NCBI GenBank assembly: GCA_032821775.1
Contig: JAVLRN010000003.1
Location: 62,001 to 126,000 of the forward strand
Source: Sanguinoderma infundibulare
Lineage: Eukaryota > Basidiomycota > Agaricomycetes > Polyporales > Polyporaceae
Direction: 5' to 3'
Length of the DNA stretch: 64,000 bases
The stretch's first letter is position 1; the number at the start of each line of letters is the position of its first letter. The notes under the pieces were generated by a model. That model was given only the letters and a program-made list of their open reading frames with translations, was not told the origin of the DNA and did not search any database. This document shows positions 11,102-20,833 of this stretch, one piece after another. Position numbers and translations under genes: made by a program.

Positions 11102-11127
11102 GACCCGTGTTCAGCCTTAGTTGAAGG
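11102..11127. repeat. hAT right terminal inverted repeat and target-site duplication
   Basis: GACCCGTGTTCAGCCTTA (11102-11119) is the exact reverse complement of the left terminus. GTTGAAGG (11120-11127) repeats the left target duplication. Confidence 0.95.
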
Positions 11128-11400
11128 TTGAGAGCGGAGCCGTGCCGAGAGAGGCGCCTAGCGGACCTCACATTCTTACCCCAATTAAGCGCTCGGAGGA
11201 GCTGAGGCAAGCCTAGGAGGTCTGGCTGTCGGAGGACGTCATCGACGTTCTTGTGCGGACGCTCACGGTTTATCCGGAGCAGCGGCCAACGGCGCGGGAG
11301 CTGCTGTGGCACGCGTGGTTCGAGTCGATGGTTCTGCGGCAGCGTGATGGTTGTCAGACCGTTTCTCGTTATTTGTTGCCTGTGGCTTTCGGACTCGATC
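11128..11400 (+). pseudogene. B1 promoter remnant joined to right-hand SRPK-like kinase fragment
   Basis: Bases 11128-11195 continue the leader/promoter of B1 (same sequence as upstream of B4, about 34182-34260). From about 11196 the plus strand encodes the C-terminal end of the SRPK-like kinase: LSEDVIDVLVRTLTVYPEQR, then PTARELLWHAWFE, corresponding to LTVDPEQRPTAQELLGHAWF of the intact kinase at 45.3 kb. The first about 65 bases overlap, imperfectly, with the last part of the left kinase fragment (3431-3495). The copy is therefore not a simple kinase gene cut cleanly in two. Confidence 0.75.
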
Positions 11401-12323
11401 ATCTGTGATGGCGTGTTCGTGAATGAGGTTGGAATGAATATTATTCTACTACGACGTCTGTTCTCAGCTGCAACCGTATCTGCCTGGCGTTCGCAGGTTG
11501 CGAAGAAAGGGTTGCAAGGCGGCTCAGAGGCAATGAAGGCGGAATAGGCCACGGTAGACATGAGCACCAGAAGGCTGAAAACATGCCGACTAGGAGCTGT
11601 GCTTGAGGCCTGTCGGCCAGGCCTAGAAGGATATTTAACCCTAACGACACATCGTCGCTCGTAATGTGACTTTGCACGTCACCGCCCCACCCTACGCCAT
11701 GTAGGTCCAACCTGTACTTGCACGAGCATTGAATCGAAACGGACTCTGTTAAAGTGAGGGCTCGCATGTCAAAAGAGGAGGAGGGAAGGGAAAGGTAGTA
11801 TAAGCAAGTACTCGTGAAGACGTTCTCTGGACAATAATCTCGGAATAAACAGGAAAAGGAGTCACGGTAGGAGGCATGTAGGGACGTGGGATGGGTAAAG
11901 GTGCACACCAGCAGGGTGCTATACGTCCGAGCGAAGCTCCAAGGGCTGGCCCGATGGTACTGCGGGTTCGGCATATTGTGGTTGTTTAAGTCGACGATTT
12001 TCCGGCTTCGTCGTCCTGTGCTGATTGGCACCAGCCAATAGCGGTCCACCGAGTCGAGCGTGTCCAAAAACGAATGGAACGCCGTAGACGACAAGCCACC
12101 TCGGTGTCGGTCAATGTTCAACATCCGAAATGGGCACTCCGACTGCTAAGTCGCTTGGTCTGTCGTGCGCGGTGCGGAGCAGAGCTGGGGCGCGGAATTG
12201 ACTCGCTCGGGTTTGCATTACTCAAACGGTATAGCCGTGTAGCCTGACAGTGCCTCAATAAATAGTATTATTCATTAGCGTGCCATTCCACTCCGTAGCT
12301 CAGCAGAAAAACCCACAACAGAC
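11401..12323. other. No gene recognised
   Basis: Minus-strand open frames of up to 227 codons exist here, but they lack recognisable domains, cross no convincing splice sites, and partly lie antisense to the kinase fragment. Nothing could be supported. Confidence 0.35.
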
Positions 12324-14022
12324 TCAAACGTCTTGGACGATCACAATCCCCGCCTCCGGCTTCCCCGCTCCCTTCTCAAACGGGCTCCGAGTCTCCTCCG
12401 AGCCATCTCCGGATCTGTTGAAGTCCTCTTCGGCGCCATCCAGTACCACCACCGTGCGTCGAGTGCTCCGAGCCGTCGAAATCGTGTCGACCACAACGGA
12501 AATTCGACGCGTCGGCAGAGAGTTGAGGCTTGGGCCGCCACGATCATCTTGGCTAAGGCCTCTCTCGATTTGCGACTTGTCCAATGCGACGAGGACTATG
12601 ATAACAGTGGGATAAATGGCCTGTGACCTGGGTAGTAAGAGCAGCGAACAAGGACGAGTGGGATATGATATATGATGTTATCCAGCGTCTGGACGTACAA
12701 TGAGAGGGACGAGGGCGGCGTCCATAAAGATGCTGACGATGTCCGCGAATTTATCACCTATGTTCGAGTCAATTTTACCTTAATAATGGACGAACCCAGA
12801 GGCGATGACGACGGCCTGCGCTCACCGTGTTGATATCTGGTCGTGAAACCTGCGACGGCCGCACCGTAGGAACGGAAACTCACCCAGATCGCACAATAGA
12901 TCGATCCTGACTCGATCAGCAGAGCCAATACGTTTTGCACCCGAGGACCTGCGAAGAAGTATCCCTGCAACCGTCTGCTTGACCTCCTGTGCGGACATGC
13001 ATTCAATCAGCACAGTACCAGGAAAATTCTCGAAGGATTCTGCGTCAGACGTACATACCATGCCTTGTAGCCAACGAGCGAAGTCGCCAGCAGATTCATG
13101 CAGAAGGACAGCAAACATGCGCCGATGCCGACTAGGGACCCCTGGTACATGACCCCTGTGCCAGACGCCGTTCCGTCTGACACACCGGACGTGATTTGCG
13201 GACCGGCGGAATATCCGCTGCAGGTGTTCACACTGTCGAAAAGTTCTAGGGCTGGCCATGCAGGCACAAGAGAATAAGCACGAAAATGGTTAAAAAACGG
13301 ATGAAGCATGAATAGCAGCAGGAACTTACTGAGCGTCGCTAGCAAGAAGAAAAAGAGGACGAGCCTGACCTCGAGGCTCTTTTGCCAAATGACATACGCT
13401 CTCCAGCATACGATCGCATCTCCCAATATAACCTGTAGTGAGCATGCGTCAATACCAGTCCCCGGCTGCGAAACGGCGGACACACATTTACTGTCAGTGC
13501 AGTGGTACTGGCACACGATTGAAGCGGATGGTAGTCTTTGACTGGAGACATCGTCGGAAAGTCGATGACCTGCCCGTATGTCCACAGGTCTTTCCCGGAA
13601 CCAACGTATGTGATAAGGGCGTTGCTTTGGTCGCCGAGGATCGCGGTGACCATGTGCACGGTCGTGGAGATGAAAAGCGCAAGGAGCGTCAGGCAGAGGG
13701 CCACGACATGGAGTTGCCGCTTTCTCTCGCGCCTGAGGATGGAGCGGCGTTAAGAGTAGGATTTGGATGACGAACCACACAGAACCGACAGTAAAAGAGC
13801 GAAGACAGACGGCGCAAACAGCACGGTGAGTACGCCTAGGTCACAAACGTTAATGGACGACAAGGAAATCAGACGGTGAATATGTGTACCGTATAAAGCA
13901 CATAGCAAGCCAGTTTTCACAAAGTACTGCTGAAATTGCTTGGCATAGAGTTGATACACGGACGAGTTAAAGGTAGGCGATGGAGTTGGACACTGGACAC
14001 TTGTCACGGTCGTCAAGGACAT
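12324..14022 (-). CDS. Seven-helix fungal integral membrane protein, copy M1
   Basis: Member of a large Agaricomycete family of multi-pass proteins, possibly receptor-like; no ligand is known. Start at 14022 (MSLTTVTSVQCPTPSPTFNS). Segments in order are YFVKTGLLCALYG, GVLTVLFAPSVFALLLSVL, VALCLTLLALFISTTVHMVT, LGDAIVCWRAYVIW, LVLFFFLLATLS, GACLLSFCMNLLATSLVGYK, NVLALLIESGSIYCAIW and a last helix AIYPTVIIVLVALD. A polar tail starting DKSQIERGLSQDDRG ends in QDV at 12324. The helices are separated by about eight short introns. An in-frame TAA in the second coding block falls inside a plausible 48-nt intron (GTGTGG...CTCAG), so the gene can be read as intact. Close paralogue of M3 (26.3-28.0 kb). 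Confidence 0.7.
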
Positions 14023-15387
14023 GTAGCAAGGCACCAGCAGGCGATCTAGGGGGAAGAGTAAGCAAGATAAGCGGATGAGCGTCGACTTATACACTCGAAT
14101 GCCGGCCTTGCATCCCATGTTGATGCGTCCTTCCGGCGCATATTCAGAGCCCTCAGCATCTGTGTCGATCACGTTCATAGTTGGCATCAAGCGCCAAGGG
14201 AAACCGCAGTCGACGACATTGCCTCAATCCGGCCGTCCTCATCACTACGTGATGCTATCAAGCATCCAATGCCCGCGAAATTATATCGGAGTCCCAACTG
14301 CCAGTTACATAACCTAACAGCTTCGTCGCGCAGGTGGTGCAAGAGTGTCTGATAATAGACTGAGGGCCACGGAGAGCATGGCGGGCCACCCCCGAGAGAT
14401 CGTTGGAGGCATCCCGCGGGACACTCTGTTGACGCCGCAGCGTGACTCATCATGTTATTATGCGCCTTACCGCTCCATTGTCATGCACGTCCGAACCGGG
14501 ACCTGCTTGCGAGCAAAGTGGGGGCTTGGGTGGAAAAAGAGGACAAGGGAAGGGATATATAGGCAGGGCAAATGCTTGCGAAGATGTGCTTAAACAATGA
14601 GGAAATAAAAAGCAAAAGTAGTAGAAAACGTGGGATAGACAGAGATGCACGCACCGGCGGGCTGTCATCACATCCAACGACGCTCTCGCGTTACACGGTG
14701 CCCAGCGACGCTGCGACACAGACCGACGATTGCTCAGTGACATACGCAGATGTTGCCTTCGTGGCCGCGTTACTGTCCGCGCTATTGGGAATTAGTGAAT
14801 CGTTTGGTGGCTTTGGATGCTGGCTACATGACTGTCGACCTTGGTGCTGTACCCATACAGCGGCAGAGAGCGTCGAGAACGAGTTGAGACCGTAACGAGT
14901 GGGTTCCAAGTGTAGGGAGGGAACCAAGGGCTGTAGCGGGACTAAAGGGAGACGGTAACCCATCTCTGTGCCCGTCCAACAAGCGCCAAGACACGAGTGG
15001 CGGCGGAGTTTGAAATCGGTGACGTCATGCAGCGTCGCCCGACCAAGGTTCGGATCAAGCCGCCTTCTCCAAATGGAATTTTGTGCTCCGCACGAGCCGC
15101 ACAGCGAAGCGACCGCCGGAGCAAGGGCTTGCTCTCAACCTACATGGGACCGCTGTGGTGTGGACTTGTCCCATGGTCCTGGCTCTGACGGTGAGCATGT
15201 TGGAGTCAGGATGTTCGTGGAGGGCGTATGATAGGGGATAATCATGACCTTCCCGTTGCGGTATTGGCTGGGACGGCATAGCCATGCATGATACTCTACT
15301 TAACAAATACATCTGAGCACGCGATTTGGACATATTGTTCAACTCAGTTTATCCACGAGAAAATGCCCAGTTAGCTCAAATGTTGAG
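14023..15387. other. Region between M1 and M2 without gene
   Basis: Upstream flank of M1, similar in part to the upstream flank of M3. It contains a GGAGTTTGAAA...TGACGTCA motif at 15003-15037. No coding sequence could be supported. Confidence 0.4.
15003..15037. promoter_or_regulatory. GGAGTTTGAAA / CRE-like TGACGTCA motif, copy 1
   Basis: GGAGTTTGAAATCGGTGACG followed by TCATGCAGCGTCGC. Related sequences occur at 28561-28595 and 45234-45270, each with a TGACGTCA or TTACGTCA core. About 1 kb upstream of M1. A role as a bZIP-type (ATF/CREB) site is inferred only. Confidence 0.35.
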
Positions 15388-16977
15388 TTAGACCTCAACG
15401 ATGATTCCCTCCGGCTTCCCCTCCCTGTCCGGCAGCACGTAGGTGCTCGTGTTTGCCCGCCCATTTCCGGATCCCAGCTCCTCTCCATCGTCAATGACTA
15501 ACCCCTCGTGACTGGTGCAGGTCGAGATCGTGTCGACTGTGATCGCAATTCGGGGCGTGGGTACAGAATTTTGGGAGAGCCCCTTGTCGACAGGCGATTT
15601 GTCGAAAGCAATGATGACGATGATGATGGTAGGGTAGATGGCCTAGGACAGGGCAACGACGCGTTACTGACAGGCCGCTTTTGGTCATTATAATGGGACG
15701 TACAATAGTAGGTGAGAGGCCGTTGTTCAGGAACACACCGAAGATGGAGAAGAAGCTTCCATCTTGAACGGTCATTTGATCTGTGTATACGTTGATCTGG
15801 TAGGCGACGATGACAGTCTACCATTATTCTGTTAGCGCATATGACCGACATAACAGCATCCTAAAACACGAACTCACCCAGAGTGCACAATAGAAAGCTC
15901 CAGATTCTATGAGCAGAGCAAGTACTTTCTCCATGCGAGAGGCTGGGCGGCCTGTCATGAAGTATTTCCTCAGGCGTCTCCTTGAATCCCTGAATAAATC
16001 TGTGAGCAATGGGGATAGAAATAGAGCACAGTGCCATCCTGAGACGTACCATGCCTTGTAACCTATGAGCAGAGTTGCAAGAAGGTTCGTGCTCAGGGTA
16101 AGCACACATGCGGCGGTACCCCATGAGAACCCGAAATACATATAGCCGGTACCGAGGAATGACGACCAAGGAAGGTATGGGTCACAGGTGTAAAGAGTAG
16201 ATACAGCGCCACAAGCTGGCGTGCAAGAGAACATGCGATCAAACAGTGGGTCGAAGCTTGATAACGACATGAACTTACCCAACGTGGCCAGCAAAAAGAT
16301 GACGCAGATGGCCCTGACCACACGGTTCTTGTACCACACCACACACGCTCTCCAGCAAACGATAGCATCTCCCAATGTGATCTGTAATGCAACCATGCCC
16401 TGGTGTCAGTGATGATTACTAGATGTGTAGGAGAGCAGGCGCACATTGACCGTAAGCGCAGCAGTAGGGGCGCATTCGTAGAGTAGTGGGGAGGTCTCTT
16501 TAAGCAGATTTCGGGCGAGAGCCGTGTCCGGGTTATAACCCCAAAGATCTGTTGCTGACGCGATGTAATAGAAAAGCAACTGTAATTGGTTACCAAGGAT
16601 GCTGATGACGACGTGCATCGTTGTGGATGCTAAGAGTACGAGGATTATCAGACAGAGGATGATGGAGACAGGCGGTATCTTTTGTCTGCGTCTCCGTCTG
16701 AGGGTTGGCGGATTAGAGGACGTGAAGGGAGAAGCAGAAAATAGGACGTACTGGAGAAGCGCATAGGCGGATATTATCGACAGGATGACAAGTATGCCTA
16801 GGTTCCACATCAGTCGAGTCGAAGACGCATAAATGGTGATGTTTACATACCGTAGAGACCACCGACTAAGCCAGTTGCCGCAAAGTTATACCGAAACTCG
16901 TGGGAAACCACTTCAAACCAGCTTGCGTTGAAGGTCGGGGACGGAGTCGGGTACTGGTCGCCCGTGGTCTGAGACAT
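15388..16977 (-). CDS. Seven-helix fungal integral membrane protein, M2
   Basis: Divergent relative of M1 and M3. The first exon (start 16977) reads MSQTTGDQYPTPSPTFNASW...NFAATGLVGGLYG. Next come GILVILSIISAYALLQYVLF, VSIILCLIILVLLASTTMHV, a soluble loop, ITLGDAIVCWRACVVWYKN, VRAICVIFLLATLGKF, AACVLTLSTNLLATLLIGYK and VLALLIESGAFYCALW. A TVIVAYQINVY segment and AIYPTIIIVIIAFDKSPVDK follow, then a polar tail ending GIIIVEV-like (EGIIVEV) at 15388. All exon joins show GT-AG signals and no internal stop was found. The shared signatures LGDAIVCWRA and LLIESGxxYCAxW place it in the same family as M1. Cellular role unknown; plasma membrane location is inferred from topology. Confidence 0.75.
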
Positions 16978-18055
16978 GGCTACACGGAGAGAGACAGCCG
17001 TAATAGTGGGGGGAGAATGCGAGCAACATGGGTTGGAAGGCTGCCATTCATATACTCATCGTTAAACTTACCTGACGTCTTCCTTTTCCTCCTCCACTGC
17101 CTTCCACCGCCGCTCTGCTGCGCGCGCATTTTTGAGTTCTCGCAGGTCTTTTCTGACGGTTTTCATCACGCGTCAGTGGCAACTTGGCATCAAATCTCGA
17201 GCGGTAGCCAGCTTATCTTCGTTGAACCTTGACCGAGGCGTCTTCGCGTCCGTGTCCGTCCACTCATTCTGGGGCACGCTCAAGCTACTACCAGGACCGT
17301 TACTCGCCGATGCGACTAGTGCTCGAACTTCAGTGGGTGCACGTTCGAAATGAATACGTACCGTACATGGTCCTCGATCCGGACTTAAGTTAACATGCAC
17401 GCGCACTCGGCGGAAGCTCGTGGGCATTGTCCGGGTGGCGCAGGATGCGCGCTCCGGAGAAGGTCGTTATCGCGGTTCTCTGACAGACTGCAGCTACCAG
17501 CCGCCTCCGTACTATTCTTCATCCCCAACGCAGCGCAAAGTCCCGGAGAACTTGATGCAGCCGCGAACCTTCATGCCCCTGCGACTCGGATAAATCGACT
17601 GATTACGTGATACTAAACATCGCAGGACTTACGCGGGGTCAGGTCTGTGCGCATCTGTCATCTTGCGGCTGTACGCGTTATGTCGTATTGCCACCCGTCG
17701 CTGGCTTCTGTGTCAGCTTCCCCGTACATTGTCGGCTTTGCGTTGGTGCGTCTTCCAGTTGAGTGAGAGGGGCAAGGCGGTGGGGGCGGCGGTACGGCGT
17801 TTGTGAGGAGATCAGGCCTTAGATGGCACTGTGGCGATAAGGGAAAGGCAGAGACCAGCATCGGGAATGTTGTGAGTGCTATTGCTGTACGATGCAATGT
17901 GAGAATGCAGTGCAGGGAGGCAGGATGAACCGAGAGACACGCACCCGCTGGATTCAACGGCCCCACCTTACAGGCCGAATCGACTCGGACAACGGCGACG
18001 GGTAGACGTGGGCGCACCTGTATTTCCAGCCCACGTCTACCATTGACACCGTGGA
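16978..18055. other. Upstream of M2, no gene recognised
   Basis: Contains pyrimidine-rich stretches near 17080-17110 and short frames only. It ends exactly where duplication block I begins with CCTTTGTTCTTTGA. Confidence 0.4.
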
Positions 18056-18241
18056 CCTTTGTTCTTTGAGTCCCGGCCTGACGGGTGACCGCCGTGGCCA
18101 TGAGGTCGATCGGTGGTTGAAAGATTCCCGTCGCGAGCGCTTAATTGGAACCAAGTCACGATGGTGACCGTGACAATGTGAGGTCCCCAAGGCGCCTAGC
18201 TCGGTGACCGTGCAGCTCCGCGTTCAACCACGACCACGACG

Positions 18242-18972
18242 ATGGCTGCCACGGCTTCTGCACAGTCCTCTTCCATTCTCAAATCCATGTCCACTTCACC
18301 TATCGATGCACAGGCGTCTCCAACGTCTGATTCAAGCGAGTCATCATCACTGGAATCCACGCCGAATGCACAGGGATCCTCGAAGTTGCCAATGTACAAG
18401 TTTGTGTGGGGGGTGAGTTTCTCGATCACATCCGTGTTCATTGTGGTGCTAAACTCACAATGTGTGTAGAAGGATGTCCTACGAAAACATCTTCCACAGC
18501 CTTCTATCCCCATCCTCCTCGATCCTTGTTCCGTGGACGTTGACCACCCAACGGACCTCCCTCTGTGCTGGTACGGCGTGCGTTTTCTCTCCGGGCATAT
18601 CTTCGAATACGCCGAGCGCATCGGCCTCGCGGCGTACGTCATTGAAGACGGCGATCTCATTGGTTACAAGGCCGGAGAGTTGGACCCGTGCCGGACCTGG
18701 GCAAAGTTTGACGTCTGGTTCAAGAAGAAGACCAATCTCCAAGTAGGACTTACGCAGGCCTGGGGATGTTCGACCACGCTTCTCACCCTATTTTCGAATC
18801 GCGACCTGCCTCACATCACGGACGAGATGTGGGGTGACGCTTGCGACGTATTCGACGACATGGAGTACCCCGAGGAGCTCCGGTTTCAGTGGTATCTCGA
18901 TCGTAATATGGAGGTGCGTAGTAACTCGCTCGTGGCTCCTAATCATCTACTGATTATGTCCACCAGTACTAG
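18242..18972 (+). CDS. B-family protein, copy B2
   Basis: Exons 18242-18412, 18470-18913 and 18967-18972 encode about 206 residues. Leader MAATASAQSSSILKSMSTSP is followed by the conserved SSKLPMYKFVWG | KDVLRKHLPQPS junction. The core runs through LPLCWYGVRFLSGHIFEYAE, the GDLIGYKAGELDPCRTW insertion variant, FDVWFKKKTNLQVGL, HITDEMWGDACDVFDD and LRFQWYLDRNME. The micro-exon provides Tyr-stop. The upstream region is cut at CCTTTGTTCTTTGA (18056), so it lacks an R partner on its left. Confidence 0.7.
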
Positions 18973-19049
18973 GAATGTTGTCGTGCTATCTATCGCCATC
19001 GTCTATTGTTTTCCTTGTAGCACCGCTGGCTTCTGTATCTCATAGATCG

Positions 19050-19700
19050 TCAATCCACACCTTCCGCGCCATCCTGTCCCGCCATGACGTTTTCGAGGTC
19101 GTGGTCGCGTGACCCACGGCTATTTTACTTGCATACCAGTACGCCAGTGAACCCCGCATCTCGTCTGACAGACCACCACCCAGGGAAGCAGCAAGCGAAG
19201 CCTTAGTGCAGCTGCTGAACTCAAAAACCTGCCACGGCTCCATCGAAGGCCGTCATCCTGACCAGGTTCTACACATGAGGTCAGTACAAGCGCCACTCTG
19301 TGGCATTGGAAGCTCACTGACCTTATCCCAAGGACATACCGCATCCTGACCTGGGAAGGTGCTGGAAACAAACGAAAACTGAACGCCCCCGGTCAGCCTC
19401 GGAATCTCTGACCACCACGTCGCGGGCGCCGACAAAACAAACGTTGTCGATAGAGTGCCATATCGTGATGGCGACGCATGTCGACGCGGCCTGGTACGCG
19501 GAGATGACCCAGCGTTCTGCTGCTCGAGGAGCGCGGTAGTCTTGGAAAGCGTCATCCGTAAGTCGAGCTTTGTGATCACAACCTCGACTCCGAGCGCGAC
19601 AAGCCACTGCGTGTTCTGTACGAGTGTCGTGGGGACCTCACCGACGATGAAGCGCCGGCTTGACAAGCTTGAAGCTTGGCCCGTCGACGTCTCGACAGTC
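19050..19700 (-). pseudogene. GH10 xylanase 3' fragment, X1
   Basis: Minus-strand remains of the C-terminal third of a fungal GH10 endo-1,4-beta-xylanase: [33 protein letters not shown], then in another frame [29 protein letters not shown] and, after an intron beginning GTCAGTGAGC, the AFDGxVAGF end. The catalytic nucleophile Glu of the ITELDIR motif is changed to Lys here (ITKLD). The acid/base half of the gene is absent, so it cannot be active. Confidence 0.8.
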
Positions 19701-19739
19701 GAGGTCGAGAGAGATAACGAGTCGGACTCGGGCTCGGAC

Positions 19740-20350
19740 AATGGGCGCAGTCACTGTGCTCGCCCGAATGGGTGCTCTGTAGATCTGTGCCGGGCTGGTA
19801 CGTTATGCGTCTTCACTATGAAGCTGCTCTTACAGCTGACAAAACTTCCATTAGCAGCGCCGGGCATTTCCGCTCTCATCCTCGTTTCAGACATCCGCTA
19901 CGGCTGTGGAGGAAGATATGTCTCAATCCTGTCATTCCAGCGACTTCCTCACCTGATGTCGCCAGCCTTACGACGATCAAGACTCTGCGGATGGAAGACG
20001 CGCGACTACGTCGAAGCGTTTCCGAACCCGTCACAGTTCGTGGCCTGGACCAGCCGCTTCGACTGGGCCACAAACATGCGCGAATGCACGCGCTATCGCA
20101 ACATGAACAAGGAGCACCAAGAGGAGTGTGGGAGCTGCCAGAACTTGCGCGACGTCGTGACGGTCCCTCTGCGCAGGTTCGAATGGGGTGTCAGTCATCA
20201 TCCCGTCTGAAGGTGTGTAACAGCATCCTCGCTCTTCGACGATCCACTAACAATGTCCAAAGTACTAGGAGCGTCGTTGTCGTGAAATTATATATCCTCG
20301 CCATCTCTGTTTTCCAAGTCATTGTAGAGCCACTCCAAGTCTCGTCGATT
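19740..20350 (+). pseudogene. Diverged B-like gene remnant (3' part)
   Basis: The downstream end reads CTGAAGGTGTGTAACAG...CCAAAG then TACTAGGAGCGTCGTTGTCG. This is the same donor, intron, Tyr-stop micro-exon and trailing sequence that end every B gene. The upstream body (for example DYVEAFPNPSQFVAWTSRFD) does not align by eye with B exon 2. A matching B-like 5' end lies at 26.16-26.36 kb. I infer a second, more distant B lineage, broken up. Confidence 0.4.
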
Positions 20351-20833
20351 TCAATCTACACATCCTGCAGCATTCTGTCCTCCTCCGACAGTCGAGATAC
20401 CTGCAGTGGAGATGTCCCGCTGGTTTTTGCATGCAAGACTCCACACTCATCGTCGCACATCCCATAGACGGCTTCCTGAGCTGACTTCGACCTGTACCCG
20501 TATGCCATGACCATTTTATTTCTTCCAGGGCAATTCGAGCCAAACCGTTACGACGCTTCTCTTTCCGAGTCGTTTGACCCTGTGGGCGCACGCATGCATC
20601 CGTGTCTCGATCAGCGGTTGATCGGCAAGGATTGACAGTGATGTTCGTACACATGCTGACGCCGCACCGTAGTACATACAACGCAGGTCTGGCTACATTC
20701 TGAACATACGATCTACAGTGCTTACGAATCACGAGTGATGCAGATGATTAACACAACATTCCTTTCGGTACTCCTCCACGTCTCGCTGATATGGACTAGA
20801 AGCACTCTGCAACCCGATCGCATCATGAATCAA

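Larger units (their letters stand above)
4468..11119 (-). mobile_element. Complete hAT-superfamily DNA transposon with cargo (6,652 bp)
   Basis: Bounded by 18-bp perfect terminal inverted repeats and a perfect 8-bp target-site duplication (GTTGAAGG), the diagnostic size for hAT. Contents in order: subterminal ACCCGCGGGT-rich repeats, a multi-exon transposase on the minus strand (4755-8235), a captured MFS transporter 3' end, a cullin N-terminal scrap, a 780-bp stretch without recognisable genes, an intact plus-strand cargo gene (9890-10872), and matching subterminal repeats. The target was the 5' leader of B1: the sequence on the right of the element (11128-11195) continues the leader/promoter of B1. 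Perfect ends and an apparently open transposase suggest a recent insertion that may still be active. Confidence 0.95.

Noticed and set aside
11441..12124. 227-codon minus-strand frame
   Set aside because: No recognisable domain or splice support, partly antisense to the kinase fragment, and no second copy to compare.
13700..13790. In-frame TAA in M1
   Set aside because: It falls inside a plausible 48-nt GT-AG intron (GTGTGG...CTCAG) and removal keeps the frame.
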